A stretch of DNA of 8,908 nucleotides. Origin: Anaerolineales bacterium UBA3499. GTDB taxonomy: Bacteria > Chloroflexota > Anaerolineae > Anaerolineales > UBA11657. Position numbers and translations under genes: made by a program. The notes under the pieces are model-generated. The model did no database searches. It had not been told where the DNA came from and saw only the letters and a program-made list of their open reading frames with translations. The stretch's first letter is position 1, and every line of letters starts with the position of its first letter. The stretch covers positions 1 through 8,908 of the forward strand of contig DFQC01000053.1 in NCBI GenBank assembly GCA_002377585.1, given 5' to 3'. Below, in pieces: positions 1-6,736 of this stretch.

Positions 1-4
1 CCAT

Positions 5-628
5 ATGCCTAACACCTATATGAATCCCTTAGAGGCCATCCATCACCTACGCAAGGTCGACCCCCGATTCATTAGCCTAATTGATATTCATGGTCCGCCA
101 AACCTTCATCGTACACGCAACTCATTTAAATCATTGGTACATACAGTCATATACCAGCAATTATCTGGAAAAGTAGCTTCTATAATATACAAAAGGTTTA
201 TTGATTTATTTCCAACCCGTCACTTTCCAACACCAAAAAAAGTACGGCAACTATCTATAGAGAAACTACAAACGGCAGGGTTATCTAGACAGAAAGCAAC
301 AACTATACATGAGATTTCCGACCAATATATTCATGGTCATGTTCGCCCTCATAGATTCAACTACATGAGCGCTGCTGAAATTACAGATATGCTAACTAAA
401 GTTAAAGGTATTGGACCGTGGACAGCAAGTATATTTCTAATGTTTGCCCTTAACTATCCAGACATTCTACCCACCAGCGATTTAGGGATCAGAAAAGGAA
501 TACAGAAGTTGTGTAACTTAAGTCATCTACCTGAACACAAAACTATATTGCAAATCGCCGAACCTTGGAAACCTTTCCGCACAGCTGCTAGTTGGTACCT
601 TTGGCGTCACCTAGACACAAAACCTTAG
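5..628 (+). CDS. DNA-3-methyladenine glycosylase II (AlkA-type, HhH-GPD superfamily)
   Basis: Base-excision repair enzyme predicted to remove alkylated purines from DNA by cleaving the N-glycosidic bond. The 207-residue protein carries the family marks in order: a YQQLSGKVA segment (residues 50-58), a helix-hairpin-helix with VKGIGPWTA (133-141), LPTSDLG with the expected catalytic Asp159, and the closing PWKPFRTAASWYLWR segment (188-202) typical of AlkA/MAG proteins. It matches the short glycosylase core and lacks the extra N-terminal domain of E. coli AlkA. The start is uncertain: Met1 (base 5) and Met6 (base 20) are both possible, and the frame stays open to the window edge, so a start further upstream cannot be excluded. 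The next gene begins 52 bases downstream on the same strand, with a weak promoter candidate between them. Confidence 0.9.
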   Translation: MPNTYMNPLEAIHHLRKVDPRFISLIDIHGPPNLHRTRNSFKSLVHTVIYQQLSGKVASIIYKRFIDLFPTRHFPTPKKVRQLSIEKLQTAGLSRQKATTIHEISDQYIHGHVRPHRFNYMSAAEITDMLTKVKGIGPWTASIFLMFALNYPDILPTSDLGIRKGIQKLCNLSHLPEHKTILQIAEPWKPFRTAASWYLWRHLDTKP

Positions 629-657
629 TTAACAACATAATTATCGTAAAATATTAG
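629..657 (+). promoter_or_regulatory. weak sigma70-like promoter candidate before the DUF218 gene
   Basis: TTAACA (629-634), a 17-base spacer, and TATTAG (652-657) lie just upstream of the ATG at 681. The hexamers match consensus 5/6 and 4/6. The region is AT-rich, so chance matches are likely; transcription from upstream is equally possible. Confidence 0.25.
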
Positions 658-680
658 TATCTTTTATTGGTGCAATCGAA

Positions 681-1472
681 ATGTACGACTTACTGCTTCC
701 CGGATCACTACCTTTTTTATTGATATTAATTCTGATAGGGGTGGTATTACTTTATACTGGCCCCAAATTACGTGCAGCGAAGCGTATTTGGCTAACATCC
801 ACTTTGTGTACTTATTGGCTTATGAGTACACACCTTGGAGCCACATATCTAGAATCATTATTAAACCGAGATGTCACTTCTATAACTGCCAATATAGAAA
901 CGATAGATGCCGATGCAATAGTTGTACTCAGTGGTGGAGGACACACATTAGGTAACAATGCAAATACTATTAACATAGCATCAACTCACACAGCATACCG
1001 CGTCTTAGAAGCTTACCGTCTGCACAAAAAATTACCTGAAGTTCCCATTATTCTTTCAGGGGGAATCGGTGATTCGCTCGCATTATCAATCTCCGAAAGT
1101 GAGATTATGCGAAAAGAGTTGTTAGAATTAGGCGTGCAAGACAACTTGTTGTTGATGGAACAAAACTCTAACAACACTTATGAGCAAGCTATAAATATTG
1201 CTATGCTAATGACCCGTCTAGATATGAGAAGCTTTATATTAGTAACTTCACATACCCATATGAAACGAGCACTAGCCACTTTCCAAACGCAAGACCTTTA
1301 CGCAATACCATCTGCAGCATTTCATACAACCACTCCGGCTCTCAGGATAAAATGGTCATTATTTCCTAACAAGACTGACCTAGATCGAAGCCAAAATGTT
1401 GTACGTGAAATTGCAGCATACCTGTACTATAAACAACAAGGTTGGATTGCTATTGCTGATGATTTTGACTGA
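681..1472 (+). CDS. Membrane-anchored DUF218 (YdcF/SanA/ElyC-like) protein
   Basis: This 263-residue protein has two N-terminal hydrophobic segments (about residues 6-26 and 37-53), then a DUF218 alpha/beta domain. Visible motifs are DAIVVLSGG (78-86), PIILSGG (122-128), SESEIMRKELLELGV (138-152), the polar NSNNTYEQA loop (162-170) and LVTSHTHMKRA (187-197). Family members SanA and ElyC in Gammaproteobacteria are linked to envelope integrity and peptidoglycan or lipid-carrier homeostasis; the biochemical reaction is not settled. The topology suggests that the hydrophilic domain follows the second membrane segment and sits at the membrane surface. No Shine-Dalgarno sequence precedes the ATG. 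No terminator lies directly after the stop; a strong promoter starts 17 bases later instead. Family call is confident, function is not. Confidence 0.85.
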   Translation: MYDLLLPGSLPFLLILILIGVVLLYTGPKLRAAKRIWLTSTLCTYWLMSTHLGATYLESLLNRDVTSITANIETIDADAIVVLSGGGHTLGNNANTINIASTHTAYRVLEAYRLHKKLPEVPIILSGGIGDSLALSISESEIMRKELLELGVQDNLLLMEQNSNNTYEQAINIAMLMTRLDMRSFILVTSHTHMKRALATFQTQDLYAIPSAAFHTTTPALRIKWSLFPNKTDLDRSQNVVREIAAYLYYKQQGWIAIADDFD

Positions 1473-1488
1473 CTAGATTGACCATATA

Positions 1489-1517
1489 TTGACTAATTAT
1501 GCCTGTAGATATATACT
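1489..1517 (+). promoter_or_regulatory. near-consensus sigma70-type promoter
   Basis: TTGACT (1489-1494, 5/6 match), an exact 17-base spacer, and TATACT (1512-1517, 5/6 match) form one of the two best promoters in the window. The predicted start is near base 1524. It faces the two-hairpin leader and the SWIM gene. A second TTGACC at 1479-1484 has no good partner hexamer. Confidence 0.65.
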
Positions 1518-1523
1518 ACGAAG

Positions 1524-1638
1524 CATGAAAGAGATGGTGTCAAAATGAAAGACAATCTATCAAATAATAGATGTGTCTACGATTACCTAAATCATAAAAA
1601 CACACGTGCAAAAGCTTGGTTTTGCACGTGTGTTTTTG
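1524..1638 (+). ncRNA. candidate small RNA or attenuated leader with two stem-loops
   Basis: The segment runs from the predicted start of the 1489-1517 promoter to the end of a strong terminator-like hairpin, about 115 nt. It contains a first stem-loop at 1551-1577 (GACA+ATCTAT pairing with ATAGAT+TGTC around one bulged G, loop CAAATA), a short single-stranded linker, and a second perfect stem at 1596-1637. Promoter, internal stem-loop and terminator in this spacing are the usual shape of a bacterial small RNA. The strong ribosome binding site of the next gene lies 15 bases past the second hairpin, so read-through would express that gene; attenuation is the alternative reading. I recognise no known RNA family. 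Two tiny overlapping reading frames (ATG 1525, 7 codons; ATG 1545, 46 codons) run through it; neither has a convincing ribosome binding site. Confidence 0.45.
1596..1637 (+). terminator. strong rho-independent terminator (near-symmetric, possibly bidirectional)
   Basis: A perfect 18-bp inverted repeat (arms 1596-1613 and 1620-1637) surrounds the 6-base loop GCTTGG. The arm core is CACACGTGCA, flanked by A5 on the left and T5 on the right, so both strands show a GC-bearing stem ending in a T tract. Three further pairs (1591-1593 with 1638-1640) form if two bases bulge. It lies downstream of a promoter yet upstream of the SWIM gene on the same strand, which suggests attenuation or the end of a small RNA rather than plain intergenic termination. 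Confidence 0.7.
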
Positions 1639-1652
1639 ATTCTCAAACCCAT

Positions 1653-1660
1653 AGGAGGAG
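1653..1660 (+). promoter_or_regulatory. ribosome binding site that sets the SWIM gene start
   Basis: AGGAGGAG is the strongest Shine-Dalgarno match in the window and lies 2-4 bases before the ATG at 1663. It decides that ATG over the in-frame GTG at 1606, which would sit inside the terminator hairpin. Confidence 0.8.
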
Positions 1661-1662
1661 TC

Positions 1663-1905
1663 ATGGATTATGGAATGATCGGTAAAATCGAGAAGTCTAA
1701 AAGATATGCCGAGGAGCCTGAAAGATTTAGCTTTGACGATTTCACTATAAAGTTCGATGGGGATAATAATGACCACATAGTCACCTGTGACCATGGAACA
1801 CTAAATTGTGACTGTGAATTTTTTGCCGTCCGAAAAGTATGTAGCCACACCATGGCATTAGAACGATTGCTTAGCCAGATGTTACCGAGTCCAGCAATGG
1901 TTTGA
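1663..1905 (+). CDS. Small SWIM zinc-finger protein
   Basis: The 80-residue product is charged in its first half (MIGKIEKSKRYAEEPERF, residues 5-22). It ends in a SWIM-type zinc site C49-x-C51-x8-C60-x-H62, followed by the helix TMALERLLSQML. SWIM fingers bind DNA or proteins and usually occur fused to helicases, transposases or ubiquitin ligases; here the finger makes up most of the protein. All four predicted zinc ligands are present. I recall similar stand-alone proteins of about 80 residues in Chloroflexota, with the same MIGKIEK...RYAEE and CSHTMALERLL segments, but cannot confirm this here. Expression is probably governed by the promoter at 1489 and the hairpin just upstream. The partner and target are unknown. 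Confidence 0.8.
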   Translation: MDYGMIGKIEKSKRYAEEPERFSFDDFTIKFDGDNNDHIVTCDHGTLNCDCEFFAVRKVCSHTMALERLLSQMLPSPAMV

Positions 1906-1975
1906 CCAAAAATTGCGCCATGGTAAATAAACTGAATGTTAGTTGGTAATCCATATACGATTTAAGAAAAAAGTT

Positions 1976-2023
1976 TGAGAGACAATGATTTAACGGTTAT
2001 TTCGGTTAAATTATTGTCTTTCA
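1976..2023. repeat. long imperfect inverted repeat, possible terminator
   Basis: Bases 1976-1994 pair with 2005-2023 as a 19-bp stem with two G-T wobbles around the loop GGTTATTTCG. It lies 71 bases after the SWIM stop and 28 bases before the FAD gene start. On the plus strand the stem is AT-rich and lacks a clean T tract. On the minus strand a T6 run (complement of 1966-1972, AAAAAAA/AAG region) follows a few bases after the stem, so it looks more like a terminator for leftward transcription. A TTGAGA (1975-1980) overlaps its left arm, so an operator-like role is also possible. Confidence 0.5.
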
Positions 2024-2050
2024 TTAAACACCTCTTACATATTACTAAAA

Positions 2051-3337
2051 ATGCGTATTGCAATTATCGGTTCGGGTATGGCCGGACTTTCGGCAGCCTA
2101 TGACCTTACTAAAGCAGGACATAAGGTGGTGCTTTTTGATGGCGCTGGAGAAATCGGTGGCCTAGCATCTGGATTTAAGGTCGACTCATGGGAATGGACT
2201 TTAGAACGCTTCTATCATCATTGGTTTGCTTCAGACCAACATGTTCTTAGGCTTGCTAAGGAACTCAACTGTGATCAGCAAATAATTTTTCGACGACCGG
2301 ACACAATGATGTACCATAAAGGTGACTTTTATCCACTAGATTCACCTATGTCTGCACTACTGTTTCCAGGTTTGGGATGGGGCATGAACAAGCTTCGGTT
2401 TGGAATAAATACACTCTACCTACGATTTACACAAGACTGGCATAGTTTAGAGAAGATTAGCGCTGCTGACTGGATGAAACGTTGGGCAGGCACAGACGTA
2501 TATAGAACTATGTGGGAACCACTACTCAAAGCAAAGTTTGGATCCTATTCAGATGACATACCTATGTCTTGGTTGTGGGCACGTATACATACACGTACTG
2601 CACAATTAGGTACGTTCCAAGGCGGGTTCCAAATGTTTCTGAATCTGCTTGCAGACAAAGTCAATCAACAAGGTGGCAAAATACAACTCAACCAAACAGT
2701 AAGAGGTATTACCCCCTCAACCGATTCTAAACTACAGATACAGGTAAACGATGAAGAATTTATCTTTGATCACTGCATAGCAACGTGCTCACCAAAGCAA
2801 TTGTTGCAAATTACACCAAGCATTCCAACACAGTATGCTTCTAAAATAAACAACCTACAAAGTATTGGGGCAATAGTTTTAGTTCTGGCTTTAAAAAAGC
2901 GCTTAACCAACCACTATTGGTTTAACTTACCTGCTAATGCAGGATTTCCGTTTCTAGCACTAGTGGAACACACCAATTTTGTTCCGCCATCTTGTTTTGG
3001 GGGCGAGCATATTATATATTGTGGTCAATATCTAGAAACTAATCATCAAAATTTTCTTATGACATCCGAAGAGATAACGCGCCAGTACTTACCGGCGCTC
3101 ACTCGTTTTAATCAAAATTTTGATGAGAGCTGGATAAATCAATCTTGGGTGTTCCGAAGTCCATATGCACAGCCGGTACCATCTATCAATTTGTCAAACA
3201 AAATACCAGAACTGCAAACACCGATAAAAGGTTTGTGGTTAGCTAGTATGAGCCAAGTATATCCTTGGGACCGAGGCACTAATTTTGCAATAGAGTTAGG
3301 TCGTAGAGTTGCAAGTCATTTACTACAATCATCATAA
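2051..3337 (+). CDS. FAD-dependent oxidoreductase (protoporphyrinogen oxidase/amine oxidase-like)
   Basis: The 428-residue flavoprotein starts directly with the Rossmann dinucleotide site GSGMAG (G7, G9, G12) and an acidic residue closing the second strand (D30). The GEIGGLASGF motif of the amine-oxidase superfamily follows (33-42). The C-terminal GLWLASMSQVYPWDRGTNFA segment (394-413) fits the second FAD-contact region, where a final helix follows. The family includes protoporphyrinogen oxidase, carotenoid and squalene desaturases and UDP-galactopyranose mutase-like enzymes; sequence alone does not pick a substrate. No signal peptide or membrane helix is evident. No Shine-Dalgarno sequence precedes the ATG. 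Its TAA touches the stop codon of the convergent acetyltransferase gene. An envelope glycan or lipid role is only an inference from that neighbour. Confidence 0.8.
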   Translation: MRIAIIGSGMAGLSAAYDLTKAGHKVVLFDGAGEIGGLASGFKVDSWEWTLERFYHHWFASDQHVLRLAKELNCDQQIIFRRPDTMMYHKGDFYPLDSPMSALLFPGLGWGMNKLRFGINTLYLRFTQDWHSLEKISAADWMKRWAGTDVYRTMWEPLLKAKFGSYSDDIPMSWLWARIHTRTAQLGTFQGGFQMFLNLLADKVNQQGGKIQLNQTVRGITPSTDSKLQIQVNDEEFIFDHCIATCSPKQLLQITPSIPTQYASKINNLQSIGAIVLVLALKKRLTNHYWFNLPANAGFPFLALVEHTNFVPPSCFGGEHIIYCGQYLETNHQNFLMTSEEITRQYLPALTRFNQNFDESWINQSWVFRSPYAQPVPSINLSNKIPELQTPIKGLWLASMSQVYPWDRGTNFAIELGRRVASHLLQSS

Positions 3338-4330
3338 TCAACGGTTTATTAGCAAACGCATTAATGAAACGTCTTCACCGCCAAATCTATATTTGTAGTC
3401 TTCATCACCGCGCATAAAATCAAATCGCTTGTGTCCATTTTGGATTGCATGGTCGAACAACTTAGCTAACAACACCCATCCGGGTGACAATGCAGCATAC
3501 TGACCAATGTCATAACCTGAATTGTACAGATAGAGAGTATTACCCATACTGAAATATGCATAAGATGCCAAGTTGTGATCCTCCAATCTCAGAAAACACA
3601 ATCGAAGAAGGTCACAATCTTGCATTACTTTCAGTATATTAACAAAAGCTTCTCTCATACCGGAATTAAGAAAGTCAGCTTTATCCCTACCGCTTGATTC
3701 CATCAGTTTGATGAACTCTTGTATTTCAAGATATTGATCACTAGGATCTTCTACAAATACAGCGCTAGCGCCTTCAGCGTCAGCCCGCCGCAACTTTCTT
3801 CTGATCTCACGGCGCTGTTTACCTCCTAGACCACCAAGATATGTTTCAAAGTTGTCAGGAAGTGCTAATTGTGGACAGACTGTTTCAATTCTTGAATCAA
3901 CTTCCCAATCTTGGGCCAAAGCCAATTCTCTCCAATGGGATACACTACCACTCCATTGTGGTATATTCACCAAATCAGCACTATGCCAGTCATCTGCTTG
4001 TGATCCAGATAACCAATCAAAAACCAATTTTCTAACAACTTCTGCGTTGCATTCACTTGCAATCACATCATGATAATCAGCAATATCCTCACCACCAACC
4101 CAACGCAGTACATTCTTTTGGTCAATATACATACTAGCTAAACCCAAAAGATTGTCCCCATCATACACACATATCAACCGTAATTCACCATTGCCAAAAT
4201 TATTCCACCACTCATTTTGAAATTCGACAGTCTGAAACGGTGTTGAAACGACACTCTTTTCAACCAGAATTTCCCAAGAATTCTTCAGTTTGTTAAAACC
4301 TTCAGCAGAACGACTAACTTCAACATGCAT
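3338..4330 (-). CDS. GNAT-family acyltransferase, CelD/BcsL type (Acetyltransf_6)
   Basis: The 330-residue protein shows the CelD/BcsL (FemAB-like GNAT) pattern. The N-terminal half has TPFQTVEFQNEWWNNFG (30-46) and a short strand pair (RLICVYDGDNLLGLASMY). A basic GGKQRREIRRKLRRAD segment (169-184) precedes the second GNAT fold. The C-terminal signature FDFMRGDEDYKYRFG (303-317) is highly typical. Members transfer acyl or amino-acyl groups in exopolysaccharide, cellulose and cell-wall contexts; the acceptor here is unknown. It is the second gene of a minus-strand operon: the nucleotidyltransferase ends 8 bases upstream and its final bases (GGTAGG) supply only a weak ribosome binding site, suggesting coupled translation. 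No terminator follows its stop. Confidence 0.85.
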   Translation of the reverse strand: MHVEVSRSAEGFNKLKNSWEILVEKSVVSTPFQTVEFQNEWWNNFGNGELRLICVYDGDNLLGLASMYIDQKNVLRWVGGEDIADYHDVIASECNAEVVRKLVFDWLSGSQADDWHSADLVNIPQWSGSVSHWRELALAQDWEVDSRIETVCPQLALPDNFETYLGGLGGKQRREIRRKLRRADAEGASAVFVEDPSDQYLEIQEFIKLMESSGRDKADFLNSGMREAFVNILKVMQDCDLLRLCFLRLEDHNLASYAYFSMGNTLYLYNSGYDIGQYAALSPGWVLLAKLFDHAIQNGHKRFDFMRGDEDYKYRFGGEDVSLMRLLINR

Positions 4331-4338
4331 ATAATAAT

Positions 4339-5421
4339 TTACCTACCCATTTTAAGTTCATACACTATACCGTTATCATTAGCAAACTCATATATAAGAC
4401 ACTCTACTCGATGCAATAGTTCTGACAATTGTACAAGACAGTTAGAGAACTGCCTTGCACTGCCTTTGCCTGACATTTCCATCCATCTAGTATATTGTCT
4501 AACATAAGGTGCTGCTGCTTCTGCGGGCGCATGACTAAGAATATGATTAAAGGCAGCTGCTACAGTATATTCCATAAGAAACAAAGACGAACGAGCATGA
4601 CCAACCGCACCAAGTTTATCGAAACCATCCACATAATACCGCTCCTTCAAAGGATGTGCACACTTATCATCATCCCATTGACCTTTATGAAATTTTCCAG
4701 CTGCTCTGAATATTTCTAACCATTGTTCTCTCATGCCATCAATCCCTTCGTCACTAATTACACTGAAACCGATACTCTGCTCTGCTAATTCTAGTATATT
4801 TGTATGCCCCATTTGAGATAAAGTCTCACCAAAACAAAAAGCTTGCCGCCTACCATAACGCGGTTTGTATGCAAGCACAAGCACTGCAGTCGCAGCCCAA
4901 TCGAGAACATCATGTAAGTGCTTAATATCATTCGGATCTATAGGTATAGGTACAGGAACCTCACGCATCTCTGAGATTTCATCGTAATGTAAATACGCAC
5001 GACGCATAGCATCGGCAGCACGATCAACAACGTTCTCTGCAGTATCAAATTGTCCTCGAACATACGCCTGTAATAATGCGAAAAAGTTTTTAGTATCGTG
5101 CAATGGCACAGCATCATACAGGGACTGACCACACATTGCGTCTTTTTTAATAATCGCCCTATTTTCATAGTCCTCGGGTCGAAAATGCTGTACATCAATT
5201 AAGAGAGAATCCTTCCACAACAAACAAGGTTCGAGATTAACTGGAGGGTCTGGATCTACAAATATTACATCAAAATCAGTAGTATTAGCCCACAACGGGT
5301 CAGCCCTTGCTACAGAGCCTACCAAGAATGCAGCCAACAACTCAGGACGTTCAGATACTTTTAAAGCAACAAAGTCTCGAACATGGTTTAATAGTTGGTC
5401 ACGACTACTTATTTCATGCAT
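4339..5421 (-). CDS. Nucleotidyltransferase-domain protein with long helical C-terminal region
   Basis: The 360-residue protein has a Pol-beta-type nucleotidyltransferase fold at its N terminus: GSVARAD (G35-S36), the metal-binding pair D49-x-D51 in TTDFDVIFV, and a likely third carboxylate D76 in LLIDVQHF. All three catalytic acids are present, so it should be active. Residues about 85-360 look mainly helical, with tryptophans and histidines and no motif I can name. Relatives range from aminoglycoside nucleotidyltransferases to toxin MntA-type proteins; I cannot assign a substrate, and no HEPN partner is encoded next to it. It leads the operon with the CelD-type acetyltransferase. No clear Shine-Dalgarno sequence or minus-strand promoter was found in the gap before its ATG. 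Confidence 0.75.
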   Translation of the reverse strand: MHEISSRDQLLNHVRDFVALKVSERPELLAAFLVGSVARADPLWANTTDFDVIFVDPDPPVNLEPCLLWKDSLLIDVQHFRPEDYENRAIIKKDAMCGQSLYDAVPLHDTKNFFALLQAYVRGQFDTAENVVDRAADAMRRAYLHYDEISEMREVPVPIPIDPNDIKHLHDVLDWAATAVLVLAYKPRYGRRQAFCFGETLSQMGHTNILELAEQSIGFSVISDEGIDGMREQWLEIFRAAGKFHKGQWDDDKCAHPLKERYYVDGFDKLGAVGHARSSLFLMEYTVAAAFNHILSHAPAEAAAPYVRQYTRWMEMSGKGSARQFSNCLVQLSELLHRVECLIYEFANDNGIVYELKMGR

Positions 5422-5555
5422 TTATATTGCCATACTAATATTAACGTACAAACCATCACCTATCTACCACAAACCTCATACAGCTTAAGTGGGTTGTTTA
5501 CACTAAGCCGATGGGCAAGGATAAACTTAGCAAGGTTTTTTTGCAATAGGACCGA

Positions 5556-5564
5556 TGCTATAAT
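5556..5564 (+). promoter_or_regulatory. extended -10 promoter for the K+ channel gene
   Basis: TGCTATAAT is a perfect extended -10 element (TG at 5556-5557, TATAAT at 5559-5564). The -35 region is only a T run (5536-5542), as often seen at extended -10 promoters. The predicted start near 5571 gives a leader of about 47 bases before the ATG at 5618. The rest of the 5422-5617 divergent gap shows no other convincing signal. Confidence 0.6.
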
Positions 5565-5617
5565 CTTCATAGTTTGTTGATCCGCAGCCCTACAATAAAT
5601 ATACTAGCGAAATACAT

Positions 5618-6694
5618 ATGAGTATATTAGGACTAAACATAAGTCGCAGAACATTTTTTGTATTGATAGGGATAGCCTTTTATTTAATACTGCTAGTAGT
5701 TTTGACATCAGTAGAGAGAAACTCTCTAGTCTCAAACATCAATAGTTTCCAAGACTCTCTGTGGTACTCGATTGTTACCCTTACTACGGTTGGATATGGT
5801 GATATTTATCCAGTAACACCAATAGGACGTAATATTGGCTACATTTTTGTGCTTGGCAGCTTAGGAGTATTAGGTTTGTTAATTAGTCGTATAACTGAAG
5901 TTTTCGTTAACATTAGGGAGACACGAAAAATGGGATTATTAGGATCAAATTACAAGGACCATATTGTAGTAATAGGGTGGGATTTGTTTGCTCAGTCAGT
6001 AGTCGATGAACTGATAGGTGCAGAAAAACAAGTAGCTATCGTCACTGATAATAAAGATTACGTTGATACGATTAGAGAGCGATATAACGAAACTGATGTA
6101 TTTGTATTAGTCACTGATTATTCCAACTATGCAGTATTGGAAAAAGCTAATATCAGCCACGCATCAACAGTTTTTCTAAACTTTGAAGATGATACTCAAA
6201 AGTTGGTCTATTCACTTAACTTAAAAAAGATGTATGGTACTGTTGAACACGTAGTTATACTAAACAACTCTGACCTAGAGGATACTTTTCACGCAGCCGG
6301 TGTAACGTTCACACTTTCTAAAGACGGTATAGCCGCAAAAATAGTTGCCAGCTACATTTTTGAGCCAGATGTCGCTCGCTATTCTGTCGATCTTCTTAGT
6401 TCGGCAGTAGCCGATAGTGATTATGATATCCAACAGTATCTAGTAACAGACAATAATCCATATGTAAATCATGAATACAACAAAGTGTTTCAAACACTAA
6501 AAGAAGAACACAACATTATTTTGATAGGTATCAGCAAGTTTCGTCAGGACGGTACACGAAAGCTTATGAAAAACCCATCAAACACTATAACACTGTCAGC
6601 GGGCGATTATCTGATTATGATAATGACCGGAGAGAACGAAACTCCTATCACAGAATTGTTCGGCGTACCAGAGGGTTACAATTCAACATCTTGA
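5618..6694 (+). CDS. Two-TM potassium channel with RCK (TrkA-N/TrkA-C) domain
   Basis: The 358-residue membrane protein matches the MthK/Kch-like plan. It has TM1 (about 12-31), a pore helix with selectivity filter TVGYGD (57-62), TM2 (about 73-97), then a cytoplasmic RCK module. The RCK-N Rossmann domain begins at HIVVIGWDLFAQSVVDEL (115-132) with an acidic residue after the second strand (D144); an RCK-C/TrkA-C lobe spans about 268-340. The GxGxxG nucleotide loop is replaced by GWDLFA, comparable to the GW-type loop I recall in MthK, so regulation by Ca2+ or another ligand rather than NAD(H) is possible. It should form a K+-selective tetramer gated by the RCK ring. No Shine-Dalgarno sequence precedes the ATG. 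It converges on the MscS gene, giving two ion-homeostasis genes side by side. Confidence 0.92.
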   Translation: MSILGLNISRRTFFVLIGIAFYLILLVVLTSVERNSLVSNINSFQDSLWYSIVTLTTVGYGDIYPVTPIGRNIGYIFVLGSLGVLGLLISRITEVFVNIRETRKMGLLGSNYKDHIVVIGWDLFAQSVVDELIGAEKQVAIVTDNKDYVDTIRERYNETDVFVLVTDYSNYAVLEKANISHASTVFLNFEDDTQKLVYSLNLKKMYGTVEHVVILNNSDLEDTFHAAGVTFTLSKDGIAAKIVASYIFEPDVARYSVDLLSSAVADSDYDIQQYLVTDNNPYVNHEYNKVFQTLKEEHNIILIGISKFRQDGTRKLMKNPSNTITLSAGDYLIMIMTGENETPITELFGVPEGYNSTS

Positions 6695-6736
6695 TGAAAT
6701 GGATGCAAACAACTCTCTAGCATATATTGTGTCTCG

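Noticed and set aside
1596..1637. Terminal inverted repeats of a small mobile element
   Set aside because: The arms are separated by only 6 bases, no target-site duplication is visible, and no second copy occurs in the window; a terminator explains it better.
1606..1662. Longer form of the SWIM protein starting at GTG 1606 (19 more residues)
   Set aside because: That start lies inside the perfect terminator hairpin with no ribosome binding site, while ATG 1663 has AGGAGGAG just upstream and begins at the part that looks conserved.
1540..1794. 84-codon minus-strand frame over the leader and SWIM gene
   Set aside because: It runs antisense through the hairpins and a well-supported gene, with no recognisable motif; the symmetry of the inverted repeat helps keep it open.
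4339..5421. MntA/HEPN-type toxin-antitoxin pair
   Set aside because: The nucleotidyltransferase is much longer than MntA antitoxins, and its operon partner is a CelD-type acetyltransferase, not a HEPN protein.
5422..5617. Minus-strand promoter for the nucleotidyltransferase operon
   Set aside because: TATTAG- and TAGTAT-like hexamers occur at 5434-5440, but no -35 at acceptable spacing was found.
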